NCBI RefSeq assembly: GCF_000252165.1
Contig: NZ_BAET01000028.1
Coordinates: 62,001-126,000, forward strand
Reading direction: 5' to 3'
Source: Glaciecola punicea ACAM 611
GTDB taxonomy: Bacteria > Pseudomonadota > Gammaproteobacteria > Enterobacterales > Alteromonadaceae
Length of the DNA stretch: 64,000 nt
In this document: positions 29,616 to 38,586 of the stretch, piece after piece
How positions within the stretch are numbered: the stretch's first letter is position 1
Layout: each line of letters starts with the position of its first letter
Notes under the pieces: generated by a model
Told to the model about the DNA's origin: nothing
What the model saw: the letters and a program-made list of their open reading frames with translations, nothing else
The model's database searches: none
Translations under genes and position numbers: made by a program

Positions 29616-30944
29616 ATGCTGAACAAATCCTTACTTCCCCTAATAGCCATTGCGCTTTTGGCAAGCTGCGGCGGCAGCGATAATCAGTCACAACAACCAA
29701 TAGAAACGGGCTTTCCAAGCTGTAGTGTGCCTGATCAGAACGAAGTGTTTTTTAAATTTTTGCAAAACACCTACCTTTGGTACGATCAACTTCCTGGCGC
29801 AATTAACCCACAGGCATACTCAAGCGTAGACGCCATGCTAGACGATGTGCGCTTTGAACAAGACCGCTTCTCTGGCTTTCAAGACAGACAGGATTACGAC
29901 GATTTCTTTGAAAACGCGACGTTTACTGGTTATGGATTCAGCAGTGACCAAAGCACAGACCTAAATGCTTACATAGTGCGCTATGTCTTTGATAACTCTG
30001 CGGCTGGGCTGGCTGGATTGAGTCGAGGCGACCGTTTAACAAACATAAACGGTTTTAGCGTGACTCAGATAAATAGGGAATTATTAAGTAACGAAACGGT
30101 GTTTGGTCCTGACCAAGTGGGTTTTACGATTAACATCACTTTTGAAAAACCAAGCGGTGAAATTATTAATACCCAAATGTCTAAAATTGCAGTCAGCACA
30201 AACACAGTTTTTGCTAGCCAAGTGTTTTCGTCTAACGTGGGAGAAGTGGCTTACTTGTCGTTTCAAAATGGGTTTATTGAAGCATCGGATGCGGAGCTAG
30301 AGGCCTCGTTTGCACAGCTTGGCAATGCTGGGATCGACGAACTTATTTTAGATCTTCGCTATAATTCAGGCGGCCGCTTAAGTGTGGCGGCAAACTTAGC
30401 GTCGTTGATTGTTGGCCGCTCGGCGGTCAATGACATATTTACTACGCTTACTTACAACGATAAAAACAGCAACCGCAACTCTTCGTTTCGCTTTACCAGT
30501 AAACTAAATGCCTTGAATCTTTCACGCGTAGTGGTACTTACAACGCCCAACACATGTTCAGCGAGTGAGCTTATCATAAATGGTTTAGCGCCGCATATGG
30601 AGGTAGCTACAATAGGCACTGCGACATGCGGTAAGCCTGTTGGGCAAAACCCGGATTTTTACTGCGACAAGGTACTCTCAGCGATAAATTTCAGAACGGT
30701 GAATTCACTTGACCAAGGCGATTACTTTGATGGTTTACCGCCAACCTGCCTAGTACAAGATCAAATAGTGGCTGACTGGGGCAGTTTAGATGATCCTGTA
30801 TATGCCGAAGCAGTTAATTATGTAAATACTGGAAGTTGCAGCGCGCCCACCGCCTCTAAAAGTAGAAGTCGCCAGTCGATTGAGCTGACAACGAGCCCAT
30901 CGCGCCTTGACTATCAAGCACTGTTAACTGGACACCTACACTAG
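29616..30944 (+). CDS. S41 family peptidase, lipoprotein
   Basis: The 442-residue protein has a lipoprotein signal, MLNKSLLPLIAIALLASC, with lipobox Cys18. An S41 N-terminal segment and a PDZ-like domain follow (about residues 100-190, with AAGLAGLSRGDRLTNINGF). The tail-specific protease core has LILDLRYNSGGRLSVAANLA, the probable catalytic Ser in TPNTCSASELIINGL, and GKPVGQNP downstream, whose Lys may be the general base. Related lipoprotein S41 proteases are common in Alteromonadales. The substrate is unknown. It is transcribed toward the RND operon, and a hairpin lies between the two stops. Confidence 0.82.
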   Translation: MLNKSLLPLIAIALLASCGGSDNQSQQPIETGFPSCSVPDQNEVFFKFLQNTYLWYDQLPGAINPQAYSSVDAMLDDVRFEQDRFSGFQDRQDYDDFFENATFTGYGFSSDQSTDLNAYIVRYVFDNSAAGLAGLSRGDRLTNINGFSVTQINRELLSNETVFGPDQVGFTINITFEKPSGEIINTQMSKIAVSTNTVFASQVFSSNVGEVAYLSFQNGFIEASDAELEASFAQLGNAGIDELILDLRYNSGGRLSVAANLASLIVGRSAVNDIFTTLTYNDKNSNRNSSFRFTSKLNALNLSRVVVLTTPNTCSASELIINGLAPHMEVATIGTATCGKPVGQNPDFYCDKVLSAINFRTVNSLDQGDYFDGLPPTCLVQDQIVADWGSLDDPVYAEAVNYVNTGSCSAPTASKSRSRQSIELTTSPSRLDYQALLTGHLH

Positions 30945-30949
30945 GCAAC

Positions 30950-30984
30950 TACGGTGACCATTCAGCCAAGCTGCGCTCACCGTA
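30950..30984. terminator. Possible hairpin between convergent S41 and RND genes
   Basis: TACGGTGA (30950-30957) and TCACCGTA (30977-30984) are perfect 8-bp arms around a 19-nt loop, filling the 40-bp gap between two convergent stop codons. No T-run follows on either strand, so termination is only a guess from position. Confidence 0.35.
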
Positions 30985-33900
30985 TCACTGGGCTTGCAAC
31001 GTCTTTGCTTTTATATCAAAAAAGGCGCTGTACATAACAGGTACCACACCTAAGGTTAAAATAGTGCCTATTCCTAAACCTGCGGCAATGGCGCAGGCCA
31101 TGCCGTAAAATAGCGCGTCTTGGCTAACAATCAGCGGCAGCAGCCCTAAAATAGTGGTGCTAGTCGACATCAAAATAGGGCGCAGGCGGTGTACGCAGGC
31201 ACTAATTAATGCTGCGTAATCGTCTGCATTGCTAGGGTCATTTCTTTCAATGTCTATTCTGTCTATTAACACTATGGCGTTATTCACGATAATACCGGCC
31301 AAAGCATAAAAGCCTAGAATAACCATAAAGCCAAAGTTTGCACCTGACGCTAATAAACCAACAACCGCGCCAATTAATATAAGCGGCACGGTAAGAATAA
31401 CAATACCAGCGCGCCGGTAAGAATTAAACTGCGCAATGAGTATAATCATTACAATGGCCAAGCACAGCGGAATATTAGCGCTTAAGGACTGCTGCGATTC
31501 TTTTGACTCTTTGACCACACCGTCAAATTCAATGCGATGAGAGTAGGGCAGTGTGGCGGCCAATTCATCTAATTTTGGCTGCAGTATTGAGACCATGTCC
31601 TCAGCCGTTAAAAATAAGTTTTTACCCTCAATAGTAACCGTTCTAAACAAGTCTTCGCGGGCAATTCGGGCATATTGTGGGGTAAACCTCACCGTTGCTA
31701 TTTGTTCAAGTGGCACATTGACATTTCGGCTTTGACTGTACACATTAATACTGTACAAGCGCGATAAATCGAGTCTGTCCTGTGCTTTTCCGCGCGTCAC
31801 AATAGGGATTAAATCATCGCCCTCTCTAAACTGTGAAATAACCACGCCATCGTAAAATGTCTGCAAGGACCTAGCAACGTCTTGCGACGTGATACCAGCG
31901 CGTTTAGCGCGCGCTTGATCGATATCGATATCAACTTGCGAAATTTTGTTTTCCCAGTTGTCCTTAATTTCAACCGTGCCGCTGAGCGATCCCATTATTT
32001 TTTTAACTTCTTGGGCAGCATTATATATCACGTCTTTGTCGGGACCTATTACCTGAATATCGAGCTTATTTGAGTCGGAAGGGCCTAAAAACATTTTGGT
32101 GACACGCACCTGCATAGCGGGTAAATACTGCGCAAAGTCTTCTCGTAAAAAAGCAATTATTTCATCTTGATACTTACGATCTGCCAAATTAAACATAATA
32201 AAGGCTTTACTCGACTCAGGCGTAATAGGCGTAAGTGATAGCACGAAACGTGGCCCGCCAAAGCCGCCATAAGCAGCATAGTTTTCAACGTGCTGATAGC
32301 GTTCATTGCCCTCAAGTAGGTCGAATACCTCTTGTAAGCTGCGCTGTGTTTGGCGCATTGTTGTACCTGCGGGCAAATCAATATAGGCAAGTACTTGGGC
32401 TCTGTCAGAATCAGGGAAAAACTTCACAGGTACTAGATTTAAGGCCCCACCAGCGGCAAAAAACAGCAGTATCATTATGCTCATAAACACAGTGCGCTGC
32501 TGTAAGATTAGCTTCAAGAATATGCAATAACTGTTGTTGAGAGTATCAAACACACTCGCAATTTTTTGCTGTATGGCTGACATTTTCGCAGGGTCGGTGT
32601 TGTGTACAAATAGATAGCAAAGGTAAGGAGTAACCACCAGCGACAAAAACCATGAAATGATCAGTGCATAAATAATCACGATGGATATTGAGCGTGTATA
32701 CTCACCTGAGGCGCTTTCCGCCAGCAGCAATGGCAAAAATACCAGCATGGTAGTGGCCGACGAGGTAAGGAGTGGAATGGTCAGTGTATTGCCAATATTG
32801 CGCACAATGTCCTTGCGTTTTTCGCCCGCCTCTAGGCGTTTTTTAAAGTCCTCGGCCACCACTATACCGTTGTCTACAAGTAAACCTAGCGAGATAATTA
32901 AGGTTGCTAAGCTCATTCGCTCAAGCGCCATGTTGCTGAAATTCATGATGGCCAGCACAATTAATACCACCGCAGGTACAATTGCGCCTACGATTAAGCC
33001 TATCCTAAGTCCTAAGAATAAGATAACTACCCCCAGCACAATGGCCAAGGTTTGAATAACGTTTACCGAAACGCCTTCAACCGCGTTTTCTACTTGGTCG
33101 GCCTGACGAGTTATGATGCTAAAGGTCATACCAAGCGGCATAATGTCATTGAGCTCTTGTAGCCGCTTTTCTATTCTAGGTGATACTTCAGTTACGCTAT
33201 AGCGATCGTTCTTAGCAATGGCTAGTACAATAGCAGGCTTGCCATTAAAGTAAGCGGTTTGGCGAGGTGGATCCACCACGTCTCTGTAAACGTTGGCAAT
33301 ATCTCGCAGCTGTATGGTCTGGCTAGGGTCTGCTAGAGGGAAGACGATATTTTTAATATCCTCTATAATGTTAAAATTGCCGCTTGGCGCAACGTTAAAA
33401 CTTTTTCCGTTTATATCAATGGTGCCGCCGGAGCGTATTACATTTTCGGTTTGCAAAGTGCTAATGAGCTGGCCGGGTGAAATACCTAGCTGCGCTGCTT
33501 TTGCATCAGACACCTCAATCACAATGTTTTCTTGCTGAGCGCCTAAGATATCAACCGACTGAGTGCCTTTTACTAAATAAAGCTCGTCGCGGGCGTGCTG
33601 AGCCATATCAAAAAGCTCACCCATTGTTATGCCCTGTGTGGCCTGAAGAGCAACGGTAAGAATCGCCACGTCGCCAAAATTATCATTAATAAAGGGAGGC
33701 AGGGTGCCTTGTGGAAGTTGGCCGACGACTTTGTCTAATTCGTTTCTAACTTTGTCCCATATTTGATCCAAATCGAAGTAGCGTTCATGTAGCTGCACAT
33801 ACACAGTTGACTTGCCAAGCACCGAGACTGAGCGTATCTCTTTAACTTCATCGACGTTGCGCACGCCTTCTTCAATGGTTTTGGTGACCAGCAGCTCTAT

Positions 33901-34080
33901 TTTTTCAGCCGACATACCCAAAAACTCAGTGCTTATAACTGCTTCTCGCACTTTAATGGACGGGTCTTCTTGCGCCGGCAGTGTAAAATAGCTGACTGCG
34001 CCAAATATCATTAGTCCAAGCACAATAGACGTTACGCTACGGTTATACTTAAGCCCAAATGCAGACAAATTAATCATCAT
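30985..34080 (-). CDS. RND family efflux transporter permease
   Basis: The 1031-residue inner-membrane pump is of the AcrB/MexB superfamily. It has a first membrane helix near residues 14-32, a large periplasmic porter half, a TM2-6 block (about 335-480), a second periplasmic loop and TM8-12 at the C-terminus. It would expel small molecules by proton antiport, together with the adjacent fusion protein and a TolC-like outer channel that is not encoded here. The proton-relay residues of AcrB are altered: TM4 reads LLVDNGIVVAED (Asp-Asn, where AcrB has Asp-Asp) and TM10 reads GIIVNNAIVLID (Asn where AcrB has Lys940). Substrates cannot be predicted. It starts 8 nt after the fusion-protein gene. 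Confidence 0.9.
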   Translation of the reverse strand: MMINLSAFGLKYNRSVTSIVLGLMIFGAVSYFTLPAQEDPSIKVREAVISTEFLGMSAEKIELLVTKTIEEGVRNVDEVKEIRSVSVLGKSTVYVQLHERYFDLDQIWDKVRNELDKVVGQLPQGTLPPFINDNFGDVAILTVALQATQGITMGELFDMAQHARDELYLVKGTQSVDILGAQQENIVIEVSDAKAAQLGISPGQLISTLQTENVIRSGGTIDINGKSFNVAPSGNFNIIEDIKNIVFPLADPSQTIQLRDIANVYRDVVDPPRQTAYFNGKPAIVLAIAKNDRYSVTEVSPRIEKRLQELNDIMPLGMTFSIITRQADQVENAVEGVSVNVIQTLAIVLGVVILFLGLRIGLIVGAIVPAVVLIVLAIMNFSNMALERMSLATLIISLGLLVDNGIVVAEDFKKRLEAGEKRKDIVRNIGNTLTIPLLTSSATTMLVFLPLLLAESASGEYTRSISIVIIYALIISWFLSLVVTPYLCYLFVHNTDPAKMSAIQQKIASVFDTLNNSYCIFLKLILQQRTVFMSIMILLFFAAGGALNLVPVKFFPDSDRAQVLAYIDLPAGTTMRQTQRSLQEVFDLLEGNERYQHVENYAAYGGFGGPRFVLSLTPITPESSKAFIMFNLADRKYQDEIIAFLREDFAQYLPAMQVRVTKMFLGPSDSNKLDIQVIGPDKDVIYNAAQEVKKIMGSLSGTVEIKDNWENKISQVDIDIDQARAKRAGITSQDVARSLQTFYDGVVISQFREGDDLIPIVTRGKAQDRLDLSRLYSINVYSQSRNVNVPLEQIATVRFTPQYARIAREDLFRTVTIEGKNLFLTAEDMVSILQPKLDELAATLPYSHRIEFDGVVKESKESQQSLSANIPLCLAIVMIILIAQFNSYRRAGIVILTVPLILIGAVVGLLASGANFGFMVILGFYALAGIIVNNAIVLIDRIDIERNDPSNADDYAALISACVHRLRPILMSTSTTILGLLPLIVSQDALFYGMACAIAAGLGIGTILTLGVVPVMYSAFFDIKAKTLQAQ

Positions 34081-34088
34081 TTTGTCCT

Positions 34089-35369
34089 TTATTGATTGTA
34101 TATTTGTTGGGTTCTATTAAGGGGCATAACGTGCTGCTTATCTTGAATAAATTCGACACCCGCAGTAACAACCTCAAGCTCTTCTTGAGATGTCGGCTTG
34201 AACGTTTTGAAGCTTGCCATGAGGTCTTGCGCCAAGGTTTGTATAATGTAAATGTATTCTTTTTGAGTTATGTACTGCTGGTTTTGTATGGTTATGATTT
34301 GCACGTACTGACCTTGTGCATCAGTTGCAAGCGCGCTAACGGGTATTCGATAAACAAGGGTTGTTTGACTCGCGCTATTGGCTGACTCTTGGTTCGTGTT
34401 AGCTTGTGAATACATTTCACTGAACCTGCTTAAGGGAAGGATTATTTCGGCAGACATGCCCGGCAGTACGCGTGGGTAACGTGTATTAAAGGTCATTGTG
34501 ATTGGAAAGGCGTTGGCAATTGAGGCTTGAGTACCTACCTCAGTTAAAGTGGCGCTATACCGTTTTGCGCTGTAATTGTTGCTGTTAGTTTCATTATCAC
34601 TATCACTACTATTGTAATTGATACCGTTGCCACTATTACGGGTTGTTTCATGACGCATATTGTCAAGCGCCGGAATAATAACCTGTATTTGCTGACCTAA
34701 TGCAATTCGCCCAATAATTGATTCAGGCACCGCAGCGCTTACTTCTAAGTTGGCGTCGCCCTGTATAGTAAAAATAGCCGTTTGAGTATTTATTTGTTGA
34801 TTGGGTTCGACTAAGCGTGCAGAAACAGAGCCGCTATAGGGCGCGAACAGTTTGGTGTTTACGAGGTTTTTCTTTGCTATATTAAGCGCGCTTTGGGCGC
34901 TATTTACGCGTCCATTTGCCATATTGTAAACGGCTTGGGCACTATCAAGCATGGCTTGAGGAATCAAATTATTTTTTTTAAGTTCAATGTTTCTATTTAG
35001 CGTTTGTTCTGCTTCAAACTGGCTCGCTGTGGCTTCGCTAAGCAAGCCGCCACTCTGCTGCACCGCAAGTTTGTATAGCTTGGGGTCAAGCTGCGCCAGC
35101 AAATCGCCTTGTGAAAACGTTTGCCCTAAATTAACGTTCACTGCTTGCAGTACGCCGCTAACTTCAAATGACAGCGAGGTGTTTTGTGCTGCTTGAAGGC
35201 GCCCGGTTATGTGTCTTTCTACACTGCCATTGAAAACTTGGAGCATTTGCGATTTTACCATGCGAGGTTTATCGCTATTCACTTTGTCGCTGCTTTTGGT
35301 ATCACTGCAGCCGGCAGCAAGGCCGGTAAGTAATAACAAGGCACATAAGGATAAAATTTTATTATTCAT
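34089..35369 (-). CDS. RND periplasmic adaptor (membrane fusion lipoprotein)
   Basis: The HlyD/AcrA-type adaptor has about 426 residues: lipoprotein signal with lipobox LAAGC (Cys21 counting from the ATG at 35369), a first barrel-sandwich half LSFEVSGVLQAVNVNLGQTFSQGD, a coiled-coil hairpin (about 100-160), a second lipoyl half LFAPYSGSVSARLVEPNQQ, and beta-barrel and membrane-proximal domains. An unusual Asn/Ser-rich stretch of about 30 residues (SSDSDNETNSNN) interrupts the beta-barrel near residue 230. A GTG at 35384 would add five residues; the ATG is preferred because it starts a classic signal peptide. Neither start has a strong ribosome-binding site. It is the first gene of the pump operon. 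Confidence 0.87.
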   Translation of the reverse strand: MNNKILSLCALLLLTGLAAGCSDTKSSDKVNSDKPRMVKSQMLQVFNGSVERHITGRLQAAQNTSLSFEVSGVLQAVNVNLGQTFSQGDLLAQLDPKLYKLAVQQSGGLLSEATASQFEAEQTLNRNIELKKNNLIPQAMLDSAQAVYNMANGRVNSAQSALNIAKKNLVNTKLFAPYSGSVSARLVEPNQQINTQTAIFTIQGDANLEVSAAVPESIIGRIALGQQIQVIIPALDNMRHETTRNSGNGINYNSSDSDNETNSNNYSAKRYSATLTEVGTQASIANAFPITMTFNTRYPRVLPGMSAEIILPLSRFSEMYSQANTNQESANSASQTTLVYRIPVSALATDAQGQYVQIITIQNQQYITQKEYIYIIQTLAQDLMASFKTFKPTSQEELEVVTAGVEFIQDKQHVMPLNRTQQIYNQ

Positions 35370-35439
35370 ATTATAGGAATTCACTGTTTAGGTTTATCGC
35401 AAAAAAGGGAACTTTATAGCGTAGTTTCACCAAAGCACT

Positions 35440-35456
35440 CGCAGCGGTCCGCTGCG
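35440..35456. promoter_or_regulatory. Perfect GC-rich palindrome upstream of the RND operon
   Basis: CGCAGCGG, T, CCGCTGCG: perfect 8-bp arms around a single base, about 70 bp before the adaptor start. A one-base loop cannot fold well as RNA, so a protein-binding operator (for example of a TetR-type regulator) is more likely than a terminator. No regulator gene is adjacent. Confidence 0.45.
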
Positions 35457-35511
35457 GATGAGATGTGTAATAGGCAGGCGTAAAAATAAAACGTATTGAT
35501 GAGCAACACCT

Positions 35512-36417
35512 CTAAAATAGGCATTTGTCTGCCGTTGCGAAGGCAATATTTAGATGATCATAGGCCGCCTCGCCAATAAAATGAGGGTAGCTTGCGTTAC
35601 CTTCCCACAAGAGATCTTTGCCGGTAAAATCAATAAAACATGGCTGCTGCGGTAAAAGCGGGGCAAAGTCTTTACCGTCAAGGTTGGGATGTATCATAGC
35701 GGTTTTTTGCTTTTGTGAATTAGTCGGATAGGCTACTTCAAGGCCAAAGCGATAAGCTTGTACAGGGCCTAAGTTGGGAATTGTTTGCGTATTGTAAAGT
35801 TCTATAAAGCGCAGTATTGCCAAGCTCATATCGACGGTTTGCTGATACACACTGGCGCGCAGTGCGCCTTGTAACTGCGGGCCCACTTCCACCATCACGC
35901 CTTTTGTAGCCACCGTGCACAAATAACCAAAGTCTGCAAACGCTTGGTAGTCTTCCACTAAAATAACGCTGTGCGGCATCACGCTTTTGACAAAGCGGGC
36001 CAATTGCTGATTGAACTCGTCGTTTTCAAGCACAATAAGGGTAGGCCCCATGTTGCTGGTGGTGTTGTGAATATCAATGCAAAAGTCGGTTTTAGACTGT
36101 CCTTTAGGCCCAAATTCTGCATTAAAATCGTGCGCAATTTTGACTTCATTTGGCGCGTTTTCTGCTACTGACATATTTAGTTTTGCTTGAGAAAATTGCC
36201 GGTTCAAATCTTCATCAACGTATCTAACCCGGGCTTTAACCGCGGGTTTGTTTGCCAGCGTAAGCCCAATGTGCGCGCTCGGTAATGCTTCGTGCAGCGG
36301 ACTTGGATTGTTTTGCCATTGGGCAACGGCTTCAATCCCCGACATTTCATTGCCGTGGGTGCCGGCACTGATAATAACGTTTTTGATTTCAAAATGTTGG
36401 CGCGTAGTAAAAGACAT
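35512..36417 (-). CDS. Aspartoacylase (AspA/ACY family zinc hydrolase)
   Basis: The 301-residue protein belongs to the succinylglutamate desuccinylase/aspartoacylase family. Zinc ligands are visible in SAGTHGNEMSGIEAV (His and Glu of HxxE) and CIDIHNTTSNMG (His). VRYVDEDLNRQF carries the substrate-binding DLNR, and VEVGPQ holds the catalytic Glu. Aspartoacylases cleave N-acetyl-L-aspartate to acetate and aspartate; other N-acyl amino acids are possible substrates. The frame is open upstream to 36489 through yacG. The ATG at 36417 with AAGG about 10 nt upstream gives the family N-terminus and starts 10 nt after yacG, so it is chosen. Confidence 0.82.
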   Translation of the reverse strand: MSFTTRQHFEIKNVIISAGTHGNEMSGIEAVAQWQNNPSPLHEALPSAHIGLTLANKPAVKARVRYVDEDLNRQFSQAKLNMSVAENAPNEVKIAHDFNAEFGPKGQSKTDFCIDIHNTTSNMGPTLIVLENDEFNQQLARFVKSVMPHSVILVEDYQAFADFGYLCTVATKGVMVEVGPQLQGALRASVYQQTVDMSLAILRFIELYNTQTIPNLGPVQAYRFGLEVAYPTNSQKQKTAMIHPNLDGKDFAPLLPQQPCFIDFTGKDLLWEGNASYPHFIGEAAYDHLNIAFATADKCLF

Positions 36418-36427
36418 AGTAAAACCC

Positions 36428-36664
36428 TTAAGGTTTGAAAAAATCGTCGTTGTGGGACTGTTGGGCAAGCATAGCCTCAATATCTTCAATATCGATATTG
36501 TCGGGGAGTGTGTCTAATTTGTGTTCGTCACTAGGTATGCTGTGTTCCTCGTTTGCCCACTGGCCTAAGTCGATAAGTTGGCAACGTTTGGAGCAAAATG
36601 GTCGATGCTTGGCTTGTTCATTCCAGATTACCTCTGTGTGACAAGTGGGACATTTTACTTTCAT
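36428..36664 (-). CDS. yacG: YacG, zinc-finger DNA gyrase inhibitor
   Basis: The 78-residue protein has a four-cysteine zinc finger: CPTC near the N-terminus and CSKRC about 15 residues later, then [15 protein letters not shown], the family signature. The acidic C-terminal tail is typical. YacG binds GyrB and blocks DNA binding by gyrase. It belongs to the conserved coaE-zapD-yacG group, which is intact here. Confidence 0.95.
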   Translation of the reverse strand: MKVKCPTCHTEVIWNEQAKHRPFCSKRCQLIDLGQWANEEHSIPSDEHKLDTLPDNIDIEDIEAMLAQQSHNDDFFKP

Positions 36665-36809
36665 GGGTTTACTCTGATAATAGTGATAATCAATGCGCTA
36701 TGCAGTGTACTAGAAATTTGGCGTAAGGGTAATTGTTTGGGCCATGAAATAACAAGGTTCATTGTCAACACCCTGACGTTGGTGGAGGTTTTTTAACCGT
36801 GCTGTTGAC

Positions 36810-37556
36810 TCAACAGCATGCCAGCTTTAACTCTATGGTGCTAGTAACCGCTTCGCTTGTGCCTATTTCGGTGTTAAGTTTCATGAACTTTATTGCAAAG
36901 CGATTGCGGCTGCCGCTCACCACGGGGAATATGCCACTGTCGCACTGTATTCTGACCATTTCTACTTTGTCTTCTGCGGTGCCTTGATGATAACCACTTT
37001 TACTAGTAATGGTGTGGAAACTCGACTTTTGACGCAAAAATGAAAGCAACATTTCAAGGCTATCTTCAACGATGTTTAAGTGACTAAGCCATTTATCCAT
37101 CGCTAGTTTTTTGCTGGCATTGTCTTGTTTTAACCAGCAAAATAACGAGGGTAAGTCAAAGCTAGTCACTCCGCCGGGAGTTGAAAAACGTTGCCGGATT
37201 GTACCTAGAAATCTTTCTTCTCGCAGACTTGCGCCCAATTTTTTATTCTGTTTAATATTGCTGCCAATCGTATGCAAGTTATGCAGCGCTGCTTCTAGTG
37301 CGCTACTGTTTATATCGGGGTGTCGTGACCAGTGCAAGAGTTTGCGTTCTTGCGCGTCAATGTCGCGCAAGAAATCGGTGCGTAAATCAAGGCGGTCAAC
37401 CATGTCTATTGTATTAAAGAAGACTTCAAAAAAATGCAGGTAGTGATTCTCAGATGAGGCGTTTTTAGCCTCTTTTAACTGCGCGAATAGTTGCTCAAGT
37501 CGCAGGTAGTTTCTCACCTTTTCGCAAAGTGGAAATTCATAAAGTGCGACCGACAT
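36810..37556 (-). CDS. zapD: ZapD, FtsZ-ring associated protein
   Basis: The 248-residue soluble protein is of the ZapD (YacF) family: YEFPLCEKVRNYLRLEQLF at the N-terminus, WSRHPDINSSALEAALHNL in the middle, and NRFAIKFMKLN near the end. It cross-links FtsZ filaments by binding the FtsZ C-terminal peptide seen at 23968. The open frame starts seven codons earlier, but the ATG at 37556 has an ideal AAGGAGAA and gives the usual MSVALYEFPL start. Confidence 0.93.
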   Translation of the reverse strand: MSVALYEFPLCEKVRNYLRLEQLFAQLKEAKNASSENHYLHFFEVFFNTIDMVDRLDLRTDFLRDIDAQERKLLHWSRHPDINSSALEAALHNLHTIGSNIKQNKKLGASLREERFLGTIRQRFSTPGGVTSFDLPSLFCWLKQDNASKKLAMDKWLSHLNIVEDSLEMLLSFLRQKSSFHTITSKSGYHQGTAEDKVEMVRIQCDSGIFPVVSGSRNRFAIKFMKLNTEIGTSEAVTSTIELKLACC

Positions 37557-37752
37557 CAAATTCTCCTTTTTGAACACTGCAAACTAGGGCAGTGCGTAAT
37601 GTTTTTAATTAGTAGTACGTAAACAAGCGCTGAGCAATAAATGTAACACGCTTATCTGGCCGGGTATTCTACACAAAAATTACGCGCTATGGGGTATGAT
37701 TTTCATAGTATAATTGGCTTAACTATCAATTAAGGTCTTTGCGTCTGCGTAA

Positions 37753-38391
37753 TTATAGTTTCGCGGCGGTTTTTGAGGCGAAGGCCCTATAGCTTTGGTG
37801 CAGTTTGTCTACTTGCGGTCCTAAAAAGTCAACACCGCCGGTGTTATCAATCACATCATTAGCCAGGGCTAAACGTTTTTCTCGACTCACTTGCGCTGCC
37901 ATAATATTTTTGATGGTGTCTGCATTTCCGCCATCTCTGTTAAGCGTTCTTTCAAGTTGCTGCTTGGTGGTTATATCGATCACTAAGGTTCTATTAACCA
38001 GTTTTTCAAGGCTATTCTCAAGCAGCAGCGCAGCAGACAATATACTGTAATGTGACTTTGTGTTTTTCAATTGGTTCAGCATATTTGCGCGAATGAGCGG
38101 GTGAAGAATGTTGTTCACTTTTTTTTTGGCCTGGGGATCGTTAAATACTATTTCGCGCAGGGCGGCTCGGTTAAGTGTGTGCTGCTCGGTTAATATACCG
38201 TCGCCAAATGCTTCCACCAGTGCGTTTAAACCTGCTGAGCCTTTCACCACTACGTCGCGTGCGACCACGTCGGCGTCCACTATTTCTATGCCTTTTGCCG
38301 CAAATAAATCGGTCACGGTGGTTTTACCGCAGCCAATGCCGCCGGTCACGCCTACGATGTACTTATTGCTAATGAGTTCTTTTTCACGCAT
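37753..38391 (-). CDS. coaE: CoaE, dephospho-CoA kinase
   Basis: The 212-residue P-loop kinase has Walker A VGVTGGIGCGKTTV at residues 12-25, followed by DADVVARDVV and LHPLIRANM, the signature of CoaE. It phosphorylates the 3'-OH of dephospho-CoA, the last step of CoA synthesis. The frame is open 39 codons further upstream, but family length and the position of the P-loop favour the ATG at 38391. Its ribosome-binding site is weak. Confidence 0.95.
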   Translation of the reverse strand: MREKELISNKYIVGVTGGIGCGKTTVTDLFAAKGIEIVDADVVARDVVVKGSAGLNALVEAFGDGILTEQHTLNRAALREIVFNDPQAKKKVNNILHPLIRANMLNQLKNTKSHYSILSAALLLENSLEKLVNRTLVIDITTKQQLERTLNRDGGNADTIKNIMAAQVSREKRLALANDVIDNTGGVDFLGPQVDKLHQSYRAFASKTAAKL

Positions 38392-38586
38392 TGAGGGACT
38401 GCCCACTGTATTTCGGATGATGTTTAAGGGACATATCATACTCTTTAGCACTACAAGTGCTACCCCAAAAGTACTACCGATAATATGTTTTAGTGATGTT
38501 AATATCATTTTTCAGCGCTGTGGATCTTGTTTGAACGCTATGAGTGCTGACCTTGAACCTACCAACACTAATAAGAGCACCCTAGT

